From the NCBI GenBank assembly GCA_035391225.1, contig DAOPKN010000003.1, forward strand, positions 1 through 64,000: a stretch of DNA of 64,000 bases. Reading direction: 5' to 3'. The notes below the pieces were generated by a model, which saw nothing but the letters and a program-made list of their open reading frames with translations, was not told the origin of the DNA and did no database searches. Source of the DNA: DAOPKN01 sp035391225. GTDB taxonomy: Bacteria; Thermotogota; Thermotogae; MWEM01. Position numbers and translations under genes: made by a program. Of the stretch, positions 16,237 through 24,188 are shown in pieces (position 1 is the stretch's first letter; every line of letters starts with the position of its first letter).

Positions 16237-17423
16237 TCGATGTTGCGCACGCACCGCACGTAGTTGAACACCCGCAGCTCATCTCCTTGCGGACCCATGT
16301 ACCGCGGGTAGGAAAGGGAGCCCGCGCTCTTGGGATCACTTCGCTGCGCCCCCGCTCCATGCACATCCAAGATTTGCCCATTCATTTTGCCCAGCGCTTC
16401 CCCAAAGGCAATGTACACCGCACGGTTTCCCGGGGAAGGTCCATCCAGGTGTGTCGTGGCACTCCAGAAGTAGGGGAAAGGGGCATTTCCCCCTGAATCG
16501 CGGATCCGCGAAACCTGGAAAAGTGGATCGATGGCGGGTAATCCGTCGAGCTGGGGGGAATGGGTGTAGTCCACGATGGATTGCAATTCTTTCGCCGAGG
16601 GAAGCCTCCAGTCGTTGTATCCCGCGAGTTCCAGCTGTTGGGCGTACTGGAGTGCTTGCTCCCAATCCATCCCCTGCTTGCTATCCTCTTTTTGCCACAT
16701 CAACCCGGTGGAGAGATCGGAAACAGTACCATCCCCATTTTCCACGAAATGGTTTTTGCCGTACTCCGCGTTCCCGCGGACCAGGCGGAAATACATTTGC
16801 TGGGGTTGCCGTGTGCGGGGATCGTGCGTGGGGTATCCCTTTATGCGTCCATCGATGAAGTTCACACCGAAAAGCGTGTCCATGTTGCGCATGGTTTTAC
16901 CCGTGTAGGATGTGCGAGACCAGGTTTGCGCATCGATCTCCCGCTCTCCGTTGGCCGTGTTTCCCAGGGGTTGCACGAAATACCGGGTATCGAGGAACAA
17001 CTTCCCCGCCTTCTCTCCCCCCGATTGCCCCGTGAACAATATGAGCGAATACAACTCCTTGAGGGTGGGAACCCGCCAGTCGTTGTACCCCCCCAGGCGC
17101 GATTCTTTGGCCTTCACTTGGGCTTGTTGCAGGGTCATTTTCTCACCCATTTCCTGTTCCCAGGTCAACCCGGTAACCCGGTCAGTGATGGTTCCATCCC
17201 CGTTGTCAACGTATTGGGGCATGTTCTCCAGGTAGTCAGCGTCTTGCCCAAAGAAGGCGTTTCCTTCCATGGGCGGTGGTATGGCGGTTCGATCGGAGAA
17301 ATGGACAACCTGGCCGGTATGCACCACCGCGTACGAAAATCCCCCAAACAGAACGGTGGTACACAAAAGGAAAACGCTGAAAAAAAACCCCCCGATGAGG
17401 GGGGGGCGAACGTTCCCGTTCAT
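16230..17423 (-). CDS. Exported protein with two DUF1566 (Lcl-like) domains
   Basis: 397 residues. An N-terminal hydrophobic segment ('GGFFFSVFLLCTTVLFGGFSYA') is a signal peptide or anchor. Two DUF1566 units follow, each opening with 'VDNGDGTITDRVTGLTWEQ' or 'VENGDGTVSDLSTGLMWQK' and containing 'GGYNDWRVPTLKEL' or 'AGYNDWRLPSAKEL', at about residues 70-200 and 210-390. DUF1566 domains occur in surface lectin-like and Lcl adhesin proteins; the binding partner is unknown. It is coupled by ATGA to the small membrane protein gene upstream. A terminator-like stem lies in the signal-peptide codons. Confidence 0.82.
   Translation of the reverse strand: MNGNVRPPLIGGFFFSVFLLCTTVLFGGFSYAVVHTGQVVHFSDRTAIPPPMEGNAFFGQDADYLENMPQYVDNGDGTITDRVTGLTWEQEMGEKMTLQQAQVKAKESRLGGYNDWRVPTLKELYSLILFTGQSGGEKAGKLFLDTRYFVQPLGNTANGEREIDAQTWSRTSYTGKTMRNMDTLFGVNFIDGRIKGYPTHDPRTRQPQQMYFRLVRGNAEYGKNHFVENGDGTVSDLSTGLMWQKEDSKQGMDWEQALQYAQQLELAGYNDWRLPSAKELQSIVDYTHSPQLDGLPAIDPLFQVSRIRDSGGNAPFPYFWSATTHLDGPSPGNRAVYIAFGEALGKMNGQILDVHGAGAQRSDPKSAGSLSYPRYMGPQGDELRVFNYVRCVRNIDQ
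17380..17406 (-). terminator. Intrinsic-terminator-like stem inside the signal-peptide codons of the DUF1566 gene
   Basis: On the minus strand CCCCCC, a short loop and GGGGGG are followed by eight T (G-run 17399-17406, C-run 17388-17393, T-run 17380-17387). It starts only 17 bases after the ATG and would end transcripts of the upstream gene unless read through. The same bases encode the Gly-Gly-Phe-Phe-Phe of the signal peptide. Confidence 0.65.
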
Positions 17424-17815
17424 TTCAGTAGTTCTCCCTGCTCGATACCCGTCAGGTCAAGCAGTGTTTCGCTTCCTTCCAGGAACTCTTCCACGGCTTT
17501 CTCGATGCGCCAGCGGATGGTGATCATGCTCAAATCGAACATGTCGTTGTTCAACCCGAGGAACTGCGGGTAGGTCAGCACCATCATTTGCTCCATCACG
17601 TGTGACCGGTTAAACACGTACACGGCAAGGTAGGCGTTTTCCCGGCGCGGAGCAGGCTCGTACCGCACCAAAACGCTGGATATGCGGGTATCGTCGAAAA
17701 CCATGCGGGCTTCCATCGCCGCAATCGTCCGGGTCATCCCCATCGCCATTCCGGAGAAAACCAGCACCAGTACGATTCCAAGGATCCATTTCAGGCAGTT
17801 ACCATTGGGTCGCAT
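17420..17815 (-). CDS. Small membrane-anchored protein of unknown function
   Basis: 131 residues from the ATG at 17815 (GGGGGG upstream). The ATG 30 bases further out lies directly on a TATAAT box, so it is not used. A single hydrophobic segment ('WILGIVLVLVFSGMAMGM') is followed by an extracytoplasmic ~100-residue domain ('DDTRISSVLVRYEPAP', 'YLAVYVFNRSHVMEQMMVL'). The topology recalls FliL-like proteins, but no flagellar genes are present and I do not recognise a family. The stop overlaps the start of the DUF1566 gene, suggesting a shared surface role. Confidence 0.7.
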   Translation of the reverse strand: MRPNGNCLKWILGIVLVLVFSGMAMGMTRTIAAMEARMVFDDTRISSVLVRYEPAPRRENAYLAVYVFNRSHVMEQMMVLTYPQFLGLNNDMFDLSMITIRWRIEKAVEEFLEGSETLLDLTGIEQGELLK

Positions 17816-17909
17816 CAAACCCCCCCTTTTTCTTTTCACGAGCATTATACCTGATTTCTCGGAAGGGATGCAACTTCCGGGAACGAGGTAAATTTCGTTT
17901 CACACTGAA

Positions 17910-17937
17910 TTGACAAATGCCCAGAATAGTGTATAAT
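17910..17937 (+). promoter_or_regulatory. Near-consensus sigma-70-type promoter for the thiN operon
   Basis: TTGACA (17910-17915) and TATAAT (17932-17937) are separated by 16 bp, both full consensus. Transcription would start near 17944, about 25 bases before the TTG start of the thiamine pyrophosphokinase gene. It is the strongest promoter match in the window. Confidence 0.85.
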
Positions 17938-17968
17938 CGGGTTAAATTCCAATGATTGAAGGAGGTTT

Positions 17969-18688
17969 TTGGGTATTAAACCCGATTCTTTTGGGATTTT
18001 GCCGAAATCCAGCCCAAATCAGGAGAGGAATATTCCGAGTCCAGATGCCGTCCTTTGCGGTGGAGCGCCAATGGAAAAGGCTGTTTGGGATGTTTTCCAG
18101 CGCCAATCTGGAAACGCCAGGCTACGGGTAGCGGCGGATGGAGGATTGGCTTGGTTCCATTCCCTGCATCTTCCCCCGGATTTTTTGGTTGGTGACATGG
18201 ATTCGGTGCGCGCCGAGCACTTTGACTGGGCAGTGCAAGGAGGATGTGTGCCCCTGGTGGCTTCTCGGAGAAAGGACGAACTCGACGCGGAACTCGCGGT
18301 GAACCTGTGCGCCAACGCGGGAGTGAAAGTGCTCTCGCTGTTCGGTGTGTGGGGGGACAGGGCGGATCAATCGCTGGCCTGTATTCCCTTGCTGGATAGG
18401 TGCATGCGGTCGGGAATGGATGCCCAGGTGCAAACTGGGGAATTTTGCATGGGCATGTTACGCGGACCGGTAACGCGTGCTTTTGAGACTACCGTGGGAA
18501 GGCGCTGGTCTTTCGTGGTTTTGAGCGAAAGCGCCGAACAACTGGAACTGCGCGGTTTCGAGTACCCGCTACAAAACGCCCAGGTAGCGTTTTACCAGGC
18601 AAAATTGTTGAGCAACAGCGCCCTGCAGCCAAGGGTTGAAGTCGGATTGGGTCAAGGGCACATGTTGTACATGGAATTTTGGGAATAA
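17969..18688 (+). CDS. thiN: Thiamine pyrophosphokinase
   Basis: 239 residues. The start is TTG with AAGGAGG four bases upstream. Family motifs are present in order: 'VAADGGLAWF' near residue 50, 'DFLVGDMDSV' near residue 75, 'KDELDAELAV' near residue 107 (Mg and ATP ligands), and 'GVWGDRADQSLA' near residue 127, where the usual histidine after RxD is glutamine. The enzyme makes thiamine diphosphate from thiamine and ATP, cofactor for pyruvate:ferredoxin oxidoreductase and transketolase. The N-terminal ~20 residues are extra. It heads an operon with the DUF4912 and GH57 genes. Confidence 0.82.
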   Translation: MGIKPDSFGILPKSSPNQERNIPSPDAVLCGGAPMEKAVWDVFQRQSGNARLRVAADGGLAWFHSLHLPPDFLVGDMDSVRAEHFDWAVQGGCVPLVASRRKDELDAELAVNLCANAGVKVLSLFGVWGDRADQSLACIPLLDRCMRSGMDAQVQTGEFCMGMLRGPVTRAFETTVGRRWSFVVLSESAEQLELRGFEYPLQNAQVAFYQAKLLSNSALQPRVEVGLGQGHMLYMEFWE

Positions 18689-18720
18689 CGTTCGTTTTGG
18701 AAATTGTTAGGAGGGATAGG

Positions 18721-19662
18721 ATGGCGCCAAAAGAAACACTGGAACAGAGCAAGGTATCCGACTTGAAGGAAATGGCCCGGAAAAAGGGAATCCCGGGGTA
18801 TTACAAGATGCGCAAGGAAGAGTTGGTGGAAGCCCTGGATGAAAAGCAGGGAGCTCCCTTCGATCCCGGTGCATTACAGAGCTTCGAAAAACGGATGGAC
18901 GCAAATCCCCGCATCTTCGAGCTGCGCAGCATGGCCAAATCGCTTGGAATCAGTTTCAAGCGAAGCATGAAAAAGAAGGAACTTAAAGAGCGTATCGTAC
19001 GCACACTGGACAAGATGAAACGAGTGGGATCCAGCGCGGGAAGCCTTGGCACAAGGAAGGTGGAAAAACCTGTTCCCCCGCAACCACCCAGGGAAATTCC
19101 GTTGCCGAGCTCCTACAAGAAGGATACACTCGTGGGTTTACCCATTAACCCAAACTGGGTGTTCTTCTACTGGGATTTTGCACCCCAAACCGTGAACCTT
19201 TTGGAAGCATTGGAAAAGCAAGATCGCCAGATGGTTTTGCGTGTGTACGACGTTACCTACATCATTTTTGATCGCAACAACGCCCATCGCGTGTGGGAAT
19301 ACCCGGTGCAAAACGGGATGAAAAAGTTCTACGTGAACGTGCAGATGCCCAACGCTTCTTACCTCGCGGAGATTGGCTACTACGATGATGCGCGCCAGTT
19401 TATCCCCGTGCTGCGCAGCAACCTGGTACGCACTCCCCCCAACCAGTTCTCCGAAAAGAAGGAAGAGCGCTGGGTAGACCTGAACTCCGGGGAAAAGCTG
19501 TCGCTTCTCTCCAAGGGAATTCTCACCAATCCGCAGGTGAAGAACATCGGGCTTTCTTCCATGGATATTGAGCATTTGGAGCACTTCCGCCAGTCCATTA
19601 CCTCGGGTGGAGGCAGCTGGTTTTCCAAGCCCGAGAAGAAACGCAAAGGGGGTTCTGACTGA
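18721..19662 (+). CDS. DUF4912 protein with Rho-N/SAP-like N-terminus
   Basis: 313 residues from the ATG at 18721 (AGGAGG seven bases before). Two Rho-N/SAP-like helical units are visible: 'KVSDLKEMARKKGIPGYYKM' near residue 10 and 'LRSMAKSLGISFKRSMKKKE' near residue 70. The central ~150 residues are DUF4912 ('PNWVFFYWDFAPQTVN', 'LRVYDVTYI', 'YLAEIGYYDD'), a fold with carbohydrate-binding-like character. DUF4912 genes often precede GH57 (DUF1957) genes as here; the stop and the next ATG overlap as TGATG. It may tether the branching enzyme to glycogen or to another macromolecule; that is inference. Confidence 0.87.
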   Translation: MAPKETLEQSKVSDLKEMARKKGIPGYYKMRKEELVEALDEKQGAPFDPGALQSFEKRMDANPRIFELRSMAKSLGISFKRSMKKKELKERIVRTLDKMKRVGSSAGSLGTRKVEKPVPPQPPREIPLPSSYKKDTLVGLPINPNWVFFYWDFAPQTVNLLEALEKQDRQMVLRVYDVTYIIFDRNNAHRVWEYPVQNGMKKFYVNVQMPNASYLAEIGYYDDARQFIPVLRSNLVRTPPNQFSEKKEERWVDLNSGEKLSLLSKGILTNPQVKNIGLSSMDIEHLEHFRQSITSGGGSWFSKPEKKRKGGSD

Positions 19663-21269
19663 TGGAAAAAGGATTCGTTTCTCTGGTTTTGCACGCCCAC
19701 CTTCCCTACGTGCGCCATCCGGACTTCGAGGAATTCATGGAGGAGCGGTGGTTGTTCGAGGCCATCACCGAAACCTACATTCCCATTTTGCGCGCCTTCC
19801 AGGACCTGGAGAGGGACAACGTTCCCTTCAAGATCACCATGTCCATCACCCCTCCTTTGATGGAAATGCTCGACAGCAACGATTTACAAGACAAGTACGT
19901 GCGCCACATGCAAAAGCTCATCGAACTGGCGGAAAAGGAAGTGGAACGCACCCGCACCGAGCATCCCCGCAAGCACAAGATGGCCAAGTATTACCACCAA
20001 GATTTCCAGGACATCTTGCACATCTTTGAAACCGAAAACAACCGTTCGCTGGTCAAGGCATTCGGACACTTCCAGGAAAAGGGGAACCTCGAAATCATTA
20101 CCTGTAACGCCACACATGGCTTCCTTCCCCTGATGAACCGCTTCCCGCAAGCGGTACGTGCGCAGGTCACCACGGGTGCCAAAACCTACGAGAAGCACCT
20201 GGGTGTTGCGCCCAAAGGCATGTGGCTCGCGGAATGCGGCTACACAGCGGGACTGGACAAGTACCTGGCGGAGGAAAACATCCGCTACTTCTTCGTGGAT
20301 TCGCACGGCATCTGGTTCGCGGAGAACCCGCCGCGCTACGGCGTGTACCGCCCGCTTCTCACGGAAAACGGGGTGTTCGTTTTCGGGCGCGATCCCGAGT
20401 CTAGCGAACAGGTGTGGAGTGCAGAGATCGGCTACCCAGGGGACTTCCGCTACCGGGAATTCTACCGGGACGTGGGTTTCGACAGGGAATTGGAATACAT
20501 CACCCCCTACATCGACCGTTCGGGCGTGCGCGTGAACACGGGAATGAAGTACCACCGGGTCACGGGGAAGAACATCGACCTGGGGAAAAAGGATTTTTAC
20601 GACATCGATGAGGCACGGCAAGCGGCGAAGGAACATGCCCGGGACTTCGCCCTCAAGAAACAGGCGCAGCTGGAAGGGTTACACCGCGCGTTCGATGGCG
20701 TGGTGCCCATCGTGGTAGCACCATTCGACGCCGAGTTGTTCGGCCACTGGTGGTTCGAAGGCCCGATGTTCATCGAGAACTTCTTCCGGGAACTGCATAC
20801 GCTGGATACGGTTGCACCGATCACCCCCCCGGAATTCATCGAGCAACACGTGCAGAGCGTGCAAATCGCCACTCCCGCGGATTCTACCTGGGGCGCAAAC
20901 GGCTACAACGAGGTGTGGATAAACGGTTCCAACGACTGGGTGTACCCCCACCTCGACGAGCTGATCGTACGCATGACCGAGCTGGTACATCGCCACGGCA
21001 ACCAAAACGATGCAAAAAAAGACCGTTTGCTCAAACAGGCGATGCGGGAATTGCTTCTCGCGCAATCCAGTGACTGGGCATTCATCATGACCACGGGAAC
21101 TACCGTGGAATACGCTTCCAATCGCACCCGCCAGCACGTGGACCGCTTCCTCAAGATTGCCCGCTGGCTGGACAAGGGGAACATGGACGAAAAAACCCTG
21201 GCTTCCTGGGAATGGTTGGACAAGATCTTCGAAGATCCCGATTACAACCTGTACTTGAAATCCAGCTAA
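19662..21269 (+). CDS. GH57 family 1,4-alpha-glucan branching enzyme (DUF1957)
   Basis: 535 residues. N-terminal 'FVSLVLHAHLPYVRHP' is the GH57 motif with two histidines. The nucleophile is E191 in 'WLAECGYT', and the acid/base is D356 in 'APFDAELFGHWWFEGP'; these positions agree with characterised archaeal GH57 branching enzymes. The C-terminal helical DUF1957 region carries 'STWGANGYNEVWINGSNDW'. It transfers alpha-1,4 glucan segments to alpha-1,6 branches in glycogen, in the cytoplasm (no signal peptide). It is translationally coupled to the DUF4912 gene. Confidence 0.92.
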   Translation: MEKGFVSLVLHAHLPYVRHPDFEEFMEERWLFEAITETYIPILRAFQDLERDNVPFKITMSITPPLMEMLDSNDLQDKYVRHMQKLIELAEKEVERTRTEHPRKHKMAKYYHQDFQDILHIFETENNRSLVKAFGHFQEKGNLEIITCNATHGFLPLMNRFPQAVRAQVTTGAKTYEKHLGVAPKGMWLAECGYTAGLDKYLAEENIRYFFVDSHGIWFAENPPRYGVYRPLLTENGVFVFGRDPESSEQVWSAEIGYPGDFRYREFYRDVGFDRELEYITPYIDRSGVRVNTGMKYHRVTGKNIDLGKKDFYDIDEARQAAKEHARDFALKKQAQLEGLHRAFDGVVPIVVAPFDAELFGHWWFEGPMFIENFFRELHTLDTVAPITPPEFIEQHVQSVQIATPADSTWGANGYNEVWINGSNDWVYPHLDELIVRMTELVHRHGNQNDAKKDRLLKQAMRELLLAQSSDWAFIMTTGTTVEYASNRTRQHVDRFLKIARWLDKGNMDEKTLASWEWLDKIFEDPDYNLYLKSS

Positions 21270-21294
21270 ACCCTATCGTTCCCTATTCCTTCTT

Positions 21295-21345
21295 CGCGCG
21301 GGACCAGGCAACCTTGGTTCCGCGTTTCGTTTGGGAAGATTTTTC
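21295..21345 (+). terminator. Probable terminator after the thiN-DUF4912-GH57 operon
   Basis: An imperfect inverted repeat CGCGGGACCAGG / CCTTGGTTCCGCG (about 21297-21324) is followed by TTTCGTTTGGGAAGATTTTT. One bulge and one G-A mismatch make it moderate. Confidence 0.5.
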
Positions 21346-21398
21346 GCCAAGAATTCGTTTGATATGCTGTGCAAATTCATATCAGGGGGGTAAAATCC

Positions 21399-23276
21399 AT
21401 GCATCGCATGCTTCTTTTCGTTTTGATCACCGCTTTGGTGGCTCCTGCCGTTTTCGGTGGAGTCAACGAGTTGCTTCAGGCAGCCACGGAAGGAGATGTA
21501 CCAGCATTACAGGCAGCCATTGCTAAAGGGGACAGCCTCACCGTTTTTGGCCCAGCTGGGGAAAGTGTTCTGGGAATTGCCATGGAGAGAAACGACCCGG
21601 AGGTCGTGGCCTTCGTGGTGGAACATTTGTCCACTCCTACCGCTTCCGCGTACCTGAATGCCCTTCCTCCAAACGCCACGCAGACGCTGTTCCAGAAAGC
21701 CATTTTCTTTGCCGCGAACCAAGGCGACGTGCAACTGCTGGTGCGCTTGGTGGAACTGGGGGGGCGCGTTCCCGATGGGGAGAAAAACCCGGAAATTTGG
21801 CTGCTTGTGGCCCGCGTGATGGGGATGAGCGGTGAGGAAACGCTGCAACGTGATTCGCTCGAGGTGTTTGACCGGGCCATCGCGTTGGCCCCATCCAACG
21901 ATTTCGCGGTGTTCAGCAAGGGTATGCAACTGGGACGATTGGGGCAGTACGACGAATCGGTGCGATGTTTTTCGCAGGTCGTACGCATGGGGGTCAACGC
22001 TGCAGCGGTCTGGACCAACCGGGGGCTTTCGCTGGAGCTGGGCGGAAACATCCCAGCAGCCATCGAAAACTACCAGAACTCTCTTCTGCTGGAGCCCGAT
22101 TCGAACCCGGTTTCCACAAGGCTTGAAGGCCTTTTCGCCGAGCCGCAAGCCAGCCCTACCGCGGCCACGAACCTTGCGGCCTTCCACACGGAAGAATCCA
22201 CCCAGCTTGTGCATTGGTTGGAAGACGTTTTCCTGGACCGGGTTACGGTGAGCGCGTTGCTCGAACGGGCCGGGCCATTGGAAAGACTGCTGGTAGAGGA
22301 TGTAACCCGCATGGAAAAGGGATTGAAACAGCTTTCGCTTTTCTACGTGGTCCGCAATTTCGTGGACGGGGGGGAAACGCTACCCCTTGCCCGCCGTACC
22401 TTCCCCTCCAACCCCTTTGTTCCTCTACAGCAGGCTCGGATGGACATGGAGCTATGGAACGCAAACACCCAGCTTTCCACCTTGCGTGCAGTCCAGCCCG
22501 TCGACGTTTGTACCGCGCTTTCGCTTCTCGTGTTCCTCTACCCCGAGCTGCAAAAGCCCCTTTTACCCGAGGAGCTTGCCATGCTGCAAGACACCACCGC
22601 ATTTTTGCACGACCACCTTCCCAACCAGGCCTTCCCGCTCGTGCTTCGGGCACAGAATTTCTTGCTGTTCGGGGATTTCGACGATGCGCAGGGGTTGGAG
22701 CAGGCACTGGCAGACATCGAAGAGGCTATCGATCGTGAGCCTTCCAACTCCGACGCCTGGATCACCCGTGCATACATCCAGGCAAAAGCTTCGCTGGCTA
22801 CGCGGCCTTTCCAACGCAGCCAGGCGGCCACCTGGGCGAAACAGGCACGGGCGAGCGCCGATGAAGTGTCACGCCTCGCGGGTCAGCAACCGGTGTATTT
22901 CTTGGAGTTGGGCAACATCTTCTCCGCACTGAACCTTTCTTCGCGTGCGCTGGATGCCTATGCCAAGGCTTTCTTGCTCTTCCAGGACAGCGACCCCCAC
23001 CAGGTCGCGCAAAAGCAAGACATCGTGGAGCGCGTGCATTCCCACTTTTCCCGCAAGGAATGGTTCCAGTCACGCCTGCAACAGGCCCAAGACTCTCTTT
23101 CCCTCGAAACGGTGGACATGCAGGCCTTTGCGGACTTGCTTTTCCTGTTGCTGGCAGACGGTCAAAACGACCAAGCCTGCGACCTGCTGGAACAATTTTC
23201 CCAACACCACCCGCAGCAGGGGGAGCAGGTTCAAAAAGCCTTTTCCCCTTTGCTTCCCCTGGGAAACACCCAGTGA
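21399..23276 (+). CDS. Exported ankyrin/TPR-like repeat protein
   Basis: 625 residues from the ATG at 21399 (GGGGGG upstream). The first ~18 residues are a signal peptide ('LLFVLITALVAPAVFG'). Residues ~20-130 resemble two or three ankyrin-like repeats ('ELLQAATEGDVPALQAAIAKGD', split across 'FFAANQGDVQLLVRLVELGG'). Residues ~150-250 hold TPR units ('DRAIALAPSNDFAVFSKG', 'AVWTNRGLSLELGGNIPAA') and more helical repeats follow to the end ('DIEEAIDREPSNSDAWITRA'). Such solenoids scaffold protein complexes in the periplasm. The 3' end overlaps the convergent thioesterase gene by 46 bases. Partner unknown. Confidence 0.8.
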   Translation: MHRMLLFVLITALVAPAVFGGVNELLQAATEGDVPALQAAIAKGDSLTVFGPAGESVLGIAMERNDPEVVAFVVEHLSTPTASAYLNALPPNATQTLFQKAIFFAANQGDVQLLVRLVELGGRVPDGEKNPEIWLLVARVMGMSGEETLQRDSLEVFDRAIALAPSNDFAVFSKGMQLGRLGQYDESVRCFSQVVRMGVNAAAVWTNRGLSLELGGNIPAAIENYQNSLLLEPDSNPVSTRLEGLFAEPQASPTAATNLAAFHTEESTQLVHWLEDVFLDRVTVSALLERAGPLERLLVEDVTRMEKGLKQLSLFYVVRNFVDGGETLPLARRTFPSNPFVPLQQARMDMELWNANTQLSTLRAVQPVDVCTALSLLVFLYPELQKPLLPEELAMLQDTTAFLHDHLPNQAFPLVLRAQNFLLFGDFDDAQGLEQALADIEEAIDREPSNSDAWITRAYIQAKASLATRPFQRSQAATWAKQARASADEVSRLAGQQPVYFLELGNIFSALNLSSRALDAYAKAFLLFQDSDPHQVAQKQDIVERVHSHFSRKEWFQSRLQQAQDSLSLETVDMQAFADLLFLLLADGQNDQACDLLEQFSQHHPQQGEQVQKAFSPLLPLGNTQ

Positions 23277-24004
23277 GTGATGGCGTTTACCAGAACCTGC
23301 CCGTGATGGTCCAGGATACTGTGTCCCAATTTTGCCGCAGTGGCGGAAAAAAAGAGGCGTTGGCTTTTCACGTGCACCGGGGCTGGATCGGTGATCTCCT
23401 TGCGGAATAGGATCTCCAAGCGCTCCATTTCCCTTGGTTCGGGTATGGCATCCTCCAGGCAGTCCAAGATCCAGCGCACGTAGGAAACGTTGTGCACATG
23501 GCCGTACTCGTCGAAATCCTTTTCCGCCGGAGACACCTCAACCAGCCATTCCGGCGAACAAACCTTCGGGGGATTGGCGATCTCGAAGGGAATGGAGCGC
23601 TCTTTCACCCCGTACAGTTCCCACATGTAGGGTTTGGCAGCAACCGGTTTTCGCAGTTCCAGGTTGAGCAGGATCCAACGGGATTTCCCCCGTGCCAGGA
23701 TTTTCCCCAAAGGTTCCAGCACGAAGAACTCCCGGTACGCCACGAAACGGTCCATGGTATGCGCGATGGTTTTCACAACGCATCGTTCCCCTGCAGTGGG
23801 GTAGCGCGAAACCTCCACGTCCCAGTTCAGCAGAACCCAAACGAGGTTCTCCTCGCGGAGAATGTCGCGCTCCGCGTCGTAGTAGTCGCCCGCTTTTCGA
23901 GCCACCTGGTTGAACATTTCCAGGATGGACACCATGTCCGCGCGCTGCTGGGACGCTGTATGTGAGGGAGGTACTTCCAGTTCGAAGCAAACGGTATTTT
24001 CCAA
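23231..24004 (-). CDS. Acyl-ACP thioesterase
   Basis: 257 residues from a TTG start at 24004, chosen because AGGAG lies 7-8 bases upstream; the open frame beyond it lacks a family match. Two hot-dog domains are visible. The first carries 'RADMVSILEMFNQVARKAGDYY', and the second carries 'DFDEYGHVHNVSYVRWILD', the DxxxxGHVxN motif of PF01643 thioesterases. The enzyme hydrolyses acyl-ACP to free fatty acid. Such a gene is unusual in an organism that also has a PlsC here; it may feed lipid remodelling or lipoylation. It is alone between convergent and divergent neighbours. Confidence 0.85.
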   Translation of the reverse strand: MENTVCFELEVPPSHTASQQRADMVSILEMFNQVARKAGDYYDAERDILREENLVWVLLNWDVEVSRYPTAGERCVVKTIAHTMDRFVAYREFFVLEPLGKILARGKSRWILLNLELRKPVAAKPYMWELYGVKERSIPFEIANPPKVCSPEWLVEVSPAEKDFDEYGHVHNVSYVRWILDCLEDAIPEPREMERLEILFRKEITDPAPVHVKSQRLFFSATAAKLGHSILDHHGQVLVNAITHWVFPRGSKGEKAF

Positions 24005-24188
24005 AACGAATCTCCTTTCGCATTCGTGAATTTTTTTGCACCCGAAGCTTCTCTTCCTTGCAGGCCTGCACGCAAACGGACTAACCCTTGGAAAAAAAAG
24101 CCTTTCGTGGCTGCTCAAGTCGACAAAAAGTCGTTTTTTTGGTATGATTGGGGTGAACGATATTGATTCTTCTATTGGAGGGATGGCC

